In this document: piece by piece, positions 49,153-61,247 of the stretch
Numbering within the stretch: the first letter of the stretch is position 1
Layout of the letters: the number at the start of each line of letters is the position of its first letter
NCBI GenBank assembly: GCA_002762795.1
Contig: PCYA01000018.1
Location: 1-64,000, forward strand
Direction of reading: 5' to 3'
Length of the DNA: 64,000 bases
DNA from: Candidatus Woesearchaeota archaeon CG10_big_fil_rev_8_21_14_0_10_37_12
GTDB lineage: Archaea; Nanobdellota; Nanobdellia; Woesearchaeales; ARS49
Made by a program: the position numbers and the translations under genes
The notes under the pieces: generated by a model
Databases searched by the model: none
The model's input: the letters and a program-made list of their open reading frames with translations, nothing else
What the model was told of the DNA's origin: nothing

Positions 49153-50211
49153 ATGACAAATTCAGTGATGGAGGAAAAAATGAAATTAGCGATGACAATG
49201 ACACTGTTGCTCTTACTAAGTGTAGCATGTGGAAATACAGAAAAAACAAACGAGATACACATTGCAGGTCTTCTGCCATTAACAGGAGATTTTGCTTTGT
49301 ACGGTACGGATGAAGCAGCAATTGCAGATTTTTTTGTTGAAGAATGGAACAGGGATCATGAACTCAAGCTAAACTTTTTTGTAGAGGACACGCAAAGTAA
49401 TGCGCGCGTTGCAGTATCAGCATTGCAAAAACTTCTTGTTCAAGAATCTGATGTTGTTATTATTACTCCTGCACCAGCTGCGCTGGCTGTTCAGTCAGTA
49501 TTAAATGAAAACAGGATTCTTTCGTTTGCTGTTGATGTAAACCCTAATCTTGCAAAAGGTTACATGGTTCAAAATTGGCCAACGAGTGATGAATATGCGA
49601 AACAGACAATTGCTGAAATGAGGAGAAAAAACCACACAAAGATGGGTTTGATATATAGAAATGATGAATTAGGTAGTTCAGTGAAAGATAGCATAATCGC
49701 TTTGTTTGATGGTGACTTGTTTGTTGAAGCAACAGATCCTGAAACAAAAGATTTTAGAGCACAAATAACAAAAATATCTGCGAAAACTCCTGATGCTATT
49801 TTTATCATTGGTAGCGGAGCAACGTTGGGTCTTGCAATAAAACAAATAAGAGCTATTATGGGCAACATTACTATTTACAGCGGTCCAGAAATTGGCTATC
49901 CTGATGTGCAAGAGTCAACTGGAGAAGATTTTCACAACATTGTGTATGCAGATTTGAATTTTGATTACACACAACCAAAGCTAAAAGCATTCAAAGAAAA
50001 ATATGTTGCGCATTTTGGTAGGGAACCTTCACCAGATTCAATTGTAGGATATAATGCGATAGTGTTGTTTACGAGCTGTATTCCGTTTGAAAGCAAAGAA
50101 GCCCTACTAACCTGTGTAAAAAATACAGAAGTAGAAGGACTTACAGGAAAGGTCAGTGTAAAGAATAATTTGATTGATTACAGCGAGATTATGACTTTGC
50201 AAACTGTCTAA
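49153..50211 (+). CDS. Branched-chain amino-acid-type ABC substrate-binding lipoprotein
   Basis: MKLAMTMTLLLLLSVACGNTEKTNEIHIAGLLPLTGDFALYG. Confidence 0.88.
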   Translation: MTNSVMEEKMKLAMTMTLLLLLSVACGNTEKTNEIHIAGLLPLTGDFALYGTDEAAIADFFVEEWNRDHELKLNFFVEDTQSNARVAVSALQKLLVQESDVVIITPAPAALAVQSVLNENRILSFAVDVNPNLAKGYMVQNWPTSDEYAKQTIAEMRRKNHTKMGLIYRNDELGSSVKDSIIALFDGDLFVEATDPETKDFRAQITKISAKTPDAIFIIGSGATLGLAIKQIRAIMGNITIYSGPEIGYPDVQESTGEDFHNIVYADLNFDYTQPKLKAFKEKYVAHFGREPSPDSIVGYNAIVLFTSCIPFESKEALLTCVKNTEVEGLTGKVSVKNNLIDYSEIMTLQTV

Positions 50212-51182
50212 TTCTTCATTCCTCTAAAAACATGCACTGTGTGTCCAACAGCAACTCCTTGTTTGTGCAATTCCAAAGCTTCCGTCGCACTTACTTTGTA
50301 AGGCGCAAGCAATTCTTTTATTTCTTTCCCCGACTTTTCTGTTGTAGGATTTGTTATTTTATGCTCTTCCAAAACTTTTTTGCTTTCTTCGTACGAATAA
50401 AAGTCAAAGGAAGTCCCATATTCTTTTTCTAATTTTGAATACCCAATGAAATCAATGAGCGCTTCTGTTTGCTCTTTGAAGCCAACAAGCACTTCTTGCA
50501 GTTGCAAACCACATTCGTCAAATAATTCCTCAACCAAATTCATAGGAATTCTGCCGCCAAGTTCTGTAATAATTGAACCATTTTGTTTTGTTATTTTTTT
50601 AGCGCTTTGAAGATATGCGTATTGTGCTGCTAATGCCCAGCCCACAAATTTTTCAGGAGGCTGATATTTGTCGTACAGTTCTGATTTCAGAAAAGTTCCT
50701 TTTTCTGCGCCTTTTGTTAAGTCTTCTTCGCCGCTTGCTGGCAGGTTTGGTATGTTTGCGTGAACAAAGTCAACTAAATAATCAGTCTTTTCAATTGGTT
50801 CGCAGAATGAGCCAACAAGAGGTATAAAGTCAATATTATTTTTCTCTAATGAATTGTTGAGGTTAAAAATTGTTCCTTTCAATATTTCTGCATCAACATC
50901 TGTTACAATTACATTTTTAAGTTGGTCTTTGAACAAGTGAACAAGAGCGATTGCTTCTACTCCACTGCAAATGCCTACAATTGCTGCATCTTTGATAATT
51001 TTATGCTCAGAAGCAAATATTCTCGTGAGTTCTTTGCAAGCAACAGCAGTGTAGAATGCCCAGTTGTCTTCTATTTTTTCTTTGTAAGGATACATTCCTT
51101 CTGTTTCTATGATTTCTATTCTGCCTGTTTCAATTCCTGCTTGTTGAAACAAAGGAGTTATGTTTACTTTCTTTCCATGCAT
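50208..51182 (-). CDS. Class I SAM-dependent methyltransferase-like protein
   Basis: AAIVGICSGVEAIALVHLF...NVIVTDVDAEIL motif I-like. Confidence 0.65.
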   Translation of the reverse strand: MHGKKVNITPLFQQAGIETGRIEIIETEGMYPYKEKIEDNWAFYTAVACKELTRIFASEHKIIKDAAIVGICSGVEAIALVHLFKDQLKNVIVTDVDAEILKGTIFNLNNSLEKNNIDFIPLVGSFCEPIEKTDYLVDFVHANIPNLPASGEEDLTKGAEKGTFLKSELYDKYQPPEKFVGWALAAQYAYLQSAKKITKQNGSIITELGGRIPMNLVEELFDECGLQLQEVLVGFKEQTEALIDFIGYSKLEKEYGTSFDFYSYEESKKVLEEHKITNPTTEKSGKEIKELLAPYKVSATEALELHKQGVAVGHTVHVFRGMKN

Positions 51183-51270
51183 GGACTTAAGATAAAGATA
51201 TCATTTTTATTCTTTTTGAATATGCTGTATATTGGAAATAATTATAATCTTGAAAGCACAATTTTGGATA

Positions 51271-51954
51271 ATGTATCTAAAAAAATTACAAACAGAACTT
51301 GAGAATCATTTGGGCGTAACGCATCCTTTTTTATCAAAAATCAACAATTTATCAACAGAACAACTAAAGATATTTGCATCCCAATTTTATTTGTACGTGA
51401 GGGAATTTCCTAGACTGATGGGCGCAATAGTTTATACTATTTCTGACGAGAAAGCAAGGTTACCTCTTGTACTTAATTTAATTAATGAATGTGGAGGACT
51501 AATAAATCTTGAAAAGTTAGATGACTCACATACACATCCTGCGCTATTCAGACGTTTCACACAAAAACTAGGAATACAAGATGATTACTTGGAAAAAACA
51601 AAACCGTTAAAATCAACAAAAAAATTTATTGATGCATACAAAAAACTATATTTGCAAAGCAGTGCCATTAAAGCACTCGGCGCAGTTGGTCCTGGAACAG
51701 AATGTGTTGTGCCAAAAATGTATGTGCCAATTCTTGAAGGACTAAGAAAGAAAAAAATGTTCTCAGAAAAAGATCTTGAGTTCTTCAGCTTACATTTACC
51801 AATTGATGAGGAACATTGCGAAATGATTTGCAAAGTGCTTGAGCCAATGTTGAAAACTAAAAGAGATAAACAAGAAGCAAGAGAAGGAGCTCTTGAAGCA
51901 TTAAATGCGAGAAAAAATTTTTGGGAAGGGCTCGATAAAGAAATTTTTGGTTAA
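51271..51954 (+). CDS. Heme-oxygenase-like fold protein (TenA/PqqC/HDO superfamily)
   Basis: SHTHPALFRRF, GPGTECVVPKMY, HLPIDEEHCEMI ligand-like motifs; ORF track start 51232, MYLKKL start at 51271 preferred. Confidence 0.75.
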   Translation: MYLKKLQTELENHLGVTHPFLSKINNLSTEQLKIFASQFYLYVREFPRLMGAIVYTISDEKARLPLVLNLINECGGLINLEKLDDSHTHPALFRRFTQKLGIQDDYLEKTKPLKSTKKFIDAYKKLYLQSSAIKALGAVGPGTECVVPKMYVPILEGLRKKKMFSEKDLEFFSLHLPIDEEHCEMICKVLEPMLKTKRDKQEAREGALEALNARKNFWEGLDKEIFG

Positions 51955-52095
51955 TGCTGCTTTTTTCTTCGTCAATAATTTATTTTCTTTTTAAACACCT
52001 TCATTCAAAACCTGAAAACATTACGAACACATTCAGAACCTTTACGCGTTTTTCACCGAAAGGCTTCTTAAGAAGTAAAATAATAAGAAAAATAC

Positions 52096-52210
52096 GGCGG
52101 CGTTGGCGAGCCAGGTACGCCGGAAGGTTGAGAGCCTTCTGTCCGAAAGGACTCCAGGGTTCAAATATCTTACGGTTTTGTGCCGAGGTATTGAAAATCC
52201 CTGCGCCGCC
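52096..52210 (+). tRNA. tRNA-Leu(GAG)-like gene with 32-nt insertion in the T-loop
   Basis: Acceptor GGCGGCG/CGCCGCC, D-arm GGCG/CGCC, anticodon arm GAAGG-TTGAGAG-CCTTC, variable arm GTCC-GAAA-GGAC, T-stem CAGGG/CCCTG with TTCAAAT then ATCTTACGGTTTTGTGCCGAGGTATTGAAAAT (52167-52198). Confidence 0.8.
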
Positions 52211-52236
52211 GTACCTTTAATACTAATGGTGATAGT

Positions 52237-52698
52237 ATGTTCATTAACTACAAAAAATTAGACATTTACCATATGGCGCATCACTTTGTGTTGGAAACGT
52301 ACAAGCTCTTGGAAGCTTTCCCTGCCATGGAAGCCAATAACCTAACCTCCCAACTAAGACGTGCAACCACATGCCTTCCGTTAAATATTGCTGAAGGCAG
52401 AGGTGCACGTTCAAACAAAATATTTCTAAATTATTGCATTTTTTGCTACAGATCTTGTTTAGAAGTTGAAGCTTGTTTATTGCTTGCAAAAGATCGTCAC
52501 TACATAACAGAAATCCAATACGATAACCACTTCGAAAGATTAACTCATTTTATCAGAAAACTCTATCGCTACATGCAATACTTAGAAAGCAAAATAGGAG
52601 ATAGAAAAACAGACAAAACAATGTGGTATAGACACGAAAAGTGGAAAGTTGAACAAGATAGGAATATGAAAGGGGAAGACATGGGAAGTTTGTGTTAG
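52237..52698 (+). CDS. S23/four-helix-bundle protein
   Basis: FINYKKLDIYHMAHHFVLETYKLLEAFP...NNLTSQLRRATTCLPLNIAEGRGA typical of the S23 IVS-type family. Confidence 0.9.
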   Translation: MFINYKKLDIYHMAHHFVLETYKLLEAFPAMEANNLTSQLRRATTCLPLNIAEGRGARSNKIFLNYCIFCYRSCLEVEACLLLAKDRHYITEIQYDNHFERLTHFIRKLYRYMQYLESKIGDRKTDKTMWYRHEKWKVEQDRNMKGEDMGSLC

Positions 52699-52699
52699 T

Positions 52700-53341
52700 T
52701 TATATTACATCTAGCTCTCTTGCTATTTTTAGCATTTCCTGAGTATCAGTATCGCGGATACATTCTTGGGCTTGTTCCCAAAATAAGTGTTGTGTTTTGG
52801 CCCACTCAGAATATTTTTGTTTGGCGAGTTTAGTATAGAAGTAAGTTCCTTCATCAATAAATTTGTTCTTTGCAAGAATTCTATGAACATGCTCTTCAAA
52901 ATCAATTCTATTCTCAGTTATGTACTTGCTACTGAATAAAACAAGTGTTGTTGGCAATACTTTAAATAAACTATCAGCATCACTTATTGCTTTTGCTTCA
53001 TTTGATATGTTGAGATTTCGTTCAAAAGTGTTTGCAGCGAGAACAATGTTTTCGATTTTTATAACTTCTTCCTCACTATAACTACATTCATCAAGTAACT
53101 TCGCGCGATATTCTTTTGCATCTTCTGGTTTTGAATCTGATTTAACAATATAATTCAAATCATGAACTAGTGCTGCGCTTTCAACAAGAAATAAATCAGC
53201 GTTAAGTTCTTCTGCAAAAATAAGTGATTTTCTTCGCACAAATTCTATATGGTGCCATCCGTGAAATAGTAGTTTATCTTTGTTTTCAAAATAAACTTTT
53301 TTGAGGTTTTCTTTTAGTTTTTGTAATTTATCTTTTTGCAT
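52700..53341 (-). CDS. HD-domain phosphohydrolase-like protein
   Basis: HGWHHIEFVRRKSLIFAEE...SAALVHDLNYIV (H...HD). Confidence 0.8.
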   Translation of the reverse strand: MQKDKLQKLKENLKKVYFENKDKLLFHGWHHIEFVRRKSLIFAEELNADLFLVESAALVHDLNYIVKSDSKPEDAKEYRAKLLDECSYSEEEVIKIENIVLAANTFERNLNISNEAKAISDADSLFKVLPTTLVLFSSKYITENRIDFEEHVHRILAKNKFIDEGTYFYTKLAKQKYSEWAKTQHLFWEQAQECIRDTDTQEMLKIARELDVI

Positions 53342-53424
53342 TAGAAATCAAAGTTCACACTATGTATTAAATAATTTCTAAAAATTAAAAATAAGACCAA
53401 TCATAGTTAGCAATGAAAATAAGG

Positions 53425-56315
<2,891 letters not shown>

Positions 56316-56488
56316 TTTTTTTCACTAAAAGTAAAGTATTTACTATTCTAGTGCTTATTCCAAAGCTAACTATGATCGGTCTCATTAAAATGAATCTGAT
56401 CTCAAGGATACATTTTTTGACCTTTCATCAACAATTTTCATTGTTGATAATTTCACGATATTTGTGAATGTGATTTTTGGTTTCGCAT

Positions 56489-56561
56489 GGACGCTGCGAG
56501 ATTCGAACTCGCGGCCCCTCGCTTGCAAAGCGAGTGCTCTACCAGGCTGAGCTAAGCGCCC
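56489..56561 (-). tRNA. tRNA-Ala(TGC) in 16S-23S spacer
   Basis: RC: GGGCGCTTAGCTCAGCCTGGTAGAGCACTCGCTTTGCAAGCGAGGGGCCGCGAGTTCGAATCTCGCAGCGTCC. Confidence 0.97.
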
Positions 56562-56698
56562 AAACAGTAGGCGGCAAGTAGTAAGCAGTTGACAGTTTGT
56601 ATCTGTGAACTGCATACTGTTTTACTGCTTACGTTTATGATAATAAAAGAGAAAGTACCTTATTTCAATTCAATTGTGTTTTTTCTTTAAAAAAGAAA

Positions 56699-58170
<1,472 letters not shown>

Positions 58171-58253
58171 GTTAGAAAACAAAATTGTTTTTCTTTGCAG
58201 AGGTTATTTTTGGACTATATTCGAAGAAACCTAACGCAGTGTTAGGAGCCGTT

Positions 58254-58339
58254 AATTGCCGTGATAAATGTTTGGTTTATTTTACGGCAATTACTGTTCG
58301 GAAAAATTAACTAATTTTGTTAATCACTTAATTTTTCCG
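58254..58339 (-). other. Two perfect inverted repeats upstream of 16S (putative pre-rRNA leader stems)
   Basis: AATTGCCGT(58254-58262)/ACGGCAATT(58284-58292) and CGGAAAAATTAA(58299-58310)/TTAATTTTTCCG(58328-58339). Confidence 0.65.
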
Positions 58340-58606
58340 TTACTTCGCGTTCCCATTTGTAGAATTATTCTACATAACCACTTATGGTCGCAATCGTATT
58401 TTTATTAATATAGAATTGACTTAAGGTACTTCCTCATACTCAACTTTGTTGAGCACTCATTCTATGAGCTTATTTTGCCCTCCTCAGTTTTCCCGAGGAT
58501 TTGTAGAAGTTTTGCCGGAACATTTACCGACTTGGAGATGATTTTATTGAGGAAAAGGGGGTCATATTTAAAGCTTTCTGTCGAACTTCACTTTATTTTT
58601 TTCGTA

Positions 58607-58900
58607 TTACACAAACGACGTATTCGGATTTTTTCGCTTTATCAACTTGTTTGTTTGCATTAACCCATCATACCATGCAACAAATTCAAAGTCGATTTGT
58701 TCTATTAATAATTTAAATTCTTCTGGCGAGATAAATTTGTATTTATTTGGTTGATATAATTTGATTTTTTTCCCTGAATCATGGACGAGCAATGTTAAGT
58801 TTTCTTGTAGTAATTGTTTTGATATGTTGATTAGTTTCTTTTCATAAATTGTTGTATGCAGATGCCATAATGGGGCTGTTTGGAAGTTTGTATTTATGTT
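58607..58900 (-). pseudogene. Possible remnant of a methyltransferase C-terminus
   Basis: Frame reads ...APLWHLHTTIYEKKLINISKQLLQENLTLLVHDSGKKIKLYQPNKYKFISPEEFKLLIEQIDFEFVAWYDGLMQTNKLIKRKNPNTSFV*; no clear ATG start, no motif I. Confidence 0.3.
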
Positions 58901-58942
58901 TGATTCTTACGGTTAACTTTAAACTGTTTGCTAAGAACGAAT

Positions 58943-59044
58943 TTATCTTCCTGCTCGCTTACGTTTCTCTTTCTTCATGCGCTTTCGCTGCCATTTCCAG
59001 CGCATTTGCCGTTTTTTCTTCCAACGTCGAGAACTTCTTTTCAT
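58943..59044 (-). CDS. rpl41e: Ribosomal protein eL41 (33 aa)
   Basis: Not in ORF track. RC translation MKRSSRRWKKKRQMRWKWQRKRMKKEKRKRAGR*; the MRWKW..KR core matches archaeal L41e. TTTATAAAC TATA-like box upstream. Confidence 0.88.
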   Translation of the reverse strand: MKRSSRRWKKKRQMRWKWQRKRMKKEKRKRAGR

Positions 59045-59174
59045 TTACGTACTTGGCAAAAGGGGCTGTTTATAAACATTGCGCTTCTGAAAGAGAGCAG
59101 TGTTTAAAACTGAAAACTCAGTTAATACTGTTTGCAGGGTAAATATTATATATTATTAGCAAGCATTTTTTTTT

Positions 59175-59591
59175 ATGGCGATTGAAAAAAAAGAGTCACG
59201 TTTCTCTGCTGAAGGGGCAAATTATGCAGGGGTGTTACGTGGGTTATCCAGAGAGCTTCCTCCTGAAAGAAGAGAGAAACGTCCTGATAGGTATGAGTAT
59301 GAAGTAACCTGTGTTGCACCGTCTGGCTTGGAGGTTACTATTGCAAGCGATAATTATCAGTCTGCACTTGATGATGCAGCAAAAACTGTAGACTGTCCTT
59401 CAACAGAAGTTGTTGTAACAAGAATAAAAGCAACAGCAGTATATGTTGACAGAAAACTTATTCCAGATCCTGAACCTGAGGGAGAGCCAGTAAGTTTTTT
59501 AGGAGGTTTGCTAGCAAGATTGGCTGGAATGAAGGTTGTTAATGGAAGAGCGTATGGTTCTGACCAATTTCGGTATAAGGGTCAAGAGTAA
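59175..59591 (+). CDS. Hypothetical protein (138 aa)
   Basis: Intact ORF between eL41 and tRNA-Glu. Confidence 0.6.
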   Translation: MAIEKKESRFSAEGANYAGVLRGLSRELPPERREKRPDRYEYEVTCVAPSGLEVTIASDNYQSALDDAAKTVDCPSTEVVVTRIKATAVYVDRKLIPDPEPEGEPVSFLGGLLARLAGMKVVNGRAYGSDQFRYKGQE

Positions 59592-59640
59592 TTAAAAACA
59601 ACACTTTTTTAAACAGATTATTTTAATCAAAATTTTATTC

Positions 59641-59731
59641 GCCGAAGTAGTATAGTCCGGTCAAGTATGCGAGGCTTTCGTGGTTATACCAAAGAGACCT
59701 TGAAACCCGGGTTCGAATCCCGGCTTCGGCA
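59641..59731 (+). tRNA. tRNA-Glu(TTC) with 16-nt intron at canonical 37/38 position
   Basis: GCCGAAG/CTTCGGC acceptor, stem CGAGG/CCTTG, loop CTTTCG|TGGTTATACCAAAGAG|A; intron 59681-59696. Confidence 0.92.
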
Positions 59732-59842
59732 TACAAAGTATGGCGAAGACGGAACGAGAAAACGTTGTTTTCTCTCCTTCGGCTTCGGCATTACGAAGTT
59801 ATGACGAAAAGAAAAACATTTTTTGTTTTTCTGCTTCGGCAT
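59732..59842. repeat. Hairpin array at tRNA-Glu 3' end with repeated CTTCGGCAT tail
   Basis: CTTCGGCAT at tRNA end and again near 59783 and 59834; GAGAAAA...TTTTCTC and AGAAAAAC...GTTTTTCT hairpins between copies. Confidence 0.75.
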
Positions 59843-59918
59843 TTTAAACTGCAAACTTTTTACTGTTTACTTCAAGAGAAAATAATAAGGAGGGTTTCGC
59901 CAATGCTCAACCCTCCGA

Positions 59919-60032
59919 TGGGCCCGAGGAGATTTGAACTCCCGACCACTGGTGGGCTTAGTTCTTGTTGGCTTTTTGTTTCCAGCAAGTGTCATATAAG
60001 ACCAGCGCTCCACCAGACTAAGCTACAGGCCC
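59919..60032 (-). tRNA. tRNA-Ile(TAT) with ~40-nt intron
   Basis: RC: GGGCCTG TA GCTTAGTCTGGTGGAGC G CTGGT CTTATA|TGACACTTGCTGGAAACAAAAAGCCAACAAGAACTAAGCC|C ACCAG TGGTC GGGAG TTCAAAT CTCCT CGGGCCC A. Confidence 0.85.
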
Positions 60033-60119
60033 AATAATTGGTTTTTTGATTCATTTTTAAATGTTTTCAGTGTGTTGTGTAACCAATAGAGGTTAAGTTT
60101 TGGTTCTCTGAGCTCTGGC

Positions 60120-60797
60120 TTATTTCCTTGTTATCAACTGTTTGATGCAAGTAAATGCTCTTGGTGCATCTTTTGATTTTAGAATAAATGTTAGTTCTGT
60201 TAATGTTGAGACGATTTCTATTGTGTTTATGTCTTCCCATGTTAGTTCTCTTGTTACTAAATAAAAGAATCCTGGCGTGTCGAGAAAATCGAGCGGTATT
60301 GTTATTGTGAGTGCGCTGAGGTCATCAATGATGTGTGTTACTGTGTCTTTTTTGAATTTGTTCAAAACTGATTTTTTGTGTTTTTGATTGGTTATGATTG
60401 TTATTTCGTAAATACCGTGTGTTAGTGTTAGAAAGTCTCCTCTTGGAAGGTCTACCAGTTCTGGCAGTTGTTTTGTTGCTTCAATGTTTTGCTTGTTTTT
60501 TTCAACAGTGATCTCGACTAAACCGTCACGGATGATTAGATCGCATTGCTCGTTGAATTTTAGTGTTTTGACAAAGGCAGTTTCTAGTTTTTCGTTCATT
60601 CTGCGCAATGCCATCATAACTGCTGCATGTGTTACTGGTTTGTTGAGTTCTTTTTCTACTTCGTTGAGAATGTTGTCTGCAAGTGCTCCGTAATTGATGA
60701 TTCCTTTTGTGAGTGCTTCCTGCAAAAATGGACGTTGTTTGACGATTTTTTCTACAATGTGGGCTACAGTTACCATACTAAAAAAAGACTTAACCAA
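60120..60797 (-). CDS. ACT-like-domain regulatory protein (225 aa)
   Basis: DLSALTITIPLDFLDTPGFFYLVTRELTWEDINTIEIVSTLTELTFILKSKDAPRAFTCIKQL resembles ACT repeats. Confidence 0.6.
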   Translation of the reverse strand: MVKSFFSMVTVAHIVEKIVKQRPFLQEALTKGIINYGALADNILNEVEKELNKPVTHAAVMMALRRMNEKLETAFVKTLKFNEQCDLIIRDGLVEITVEKNKQNIEATKQLPELVDLPRGDFLTLTHGIYEITIITNQKHKKSVLNKFKKDTVTHIIDDLSALTITIPLDFLDTPGFFYLVTRELTWEDINTIEIVSTLTELTFILKSKDAPRAFTCIKQLITRK

Positions 60798-61118
60798 GTT
60801 TATAAATTTTGTTATTTTGATAACAGAAAGTTATTTTTGTTTTATCCAGTTTATTGAGATATGAGTGATTCTAATTGTTAAAAGAAAAAATAATGCAATT
60901 CAGACTTTTTTTCGAATTAGTCTTTGGTTCAGCATTTTTTTAGGGGATTCCAATCAAGTTCCAACGAATAGGAATATTTTGCCAAAGACTAAAAAATACC
61001 AATATTTCAAATTACTAATGGGAAAAGTAAGAATAGCACCACTAAATAATGCCATTCCAATTCCTCCTAAACTTCTTCCCCAGAATCGTTTATTTGAATA
61101 CAGTTGATAAGGTATCAA

Positions 61119-61189
61119 TGCGCTCGCCGGGAATTGAACCCGGTCCCCAACGTTGGCAACGTTGTATCATACCACTAGACTACGAGCGC
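61119..61189 (-). tRNA. tRNA-Gly(GCC)
   Basis: RC GCGCTCGTAGTCTAGTGGTATGATACAACGTTGCCAACGTTGGGGACCGGGTTCAATTCCCGGCGAGCGCA. Confidence 0.96.
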
Positions 61190-61247
61190 TTATTTATTAT
61201 TTTTTTAGATCTGAACCCGCTCTTTAAAAAGTTTGCGAGACTGTAAC

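Noticed and set aside
51954-52220. 88-aa ORF overlapping the tRNA-Leu-like gene
   Set aside because: Arg-rich translation of a structured RNA; no protein-like features.
56560-56640. Possible functional stem between tRNA-Ala and 16S (GTAAGCAGT...ACTGCTTAC)
   Set aside because: Consistent with the degenerate ACTGCTTAC microrepeat seen elsewhere; cannot be separated from chance pairing without comparative data.
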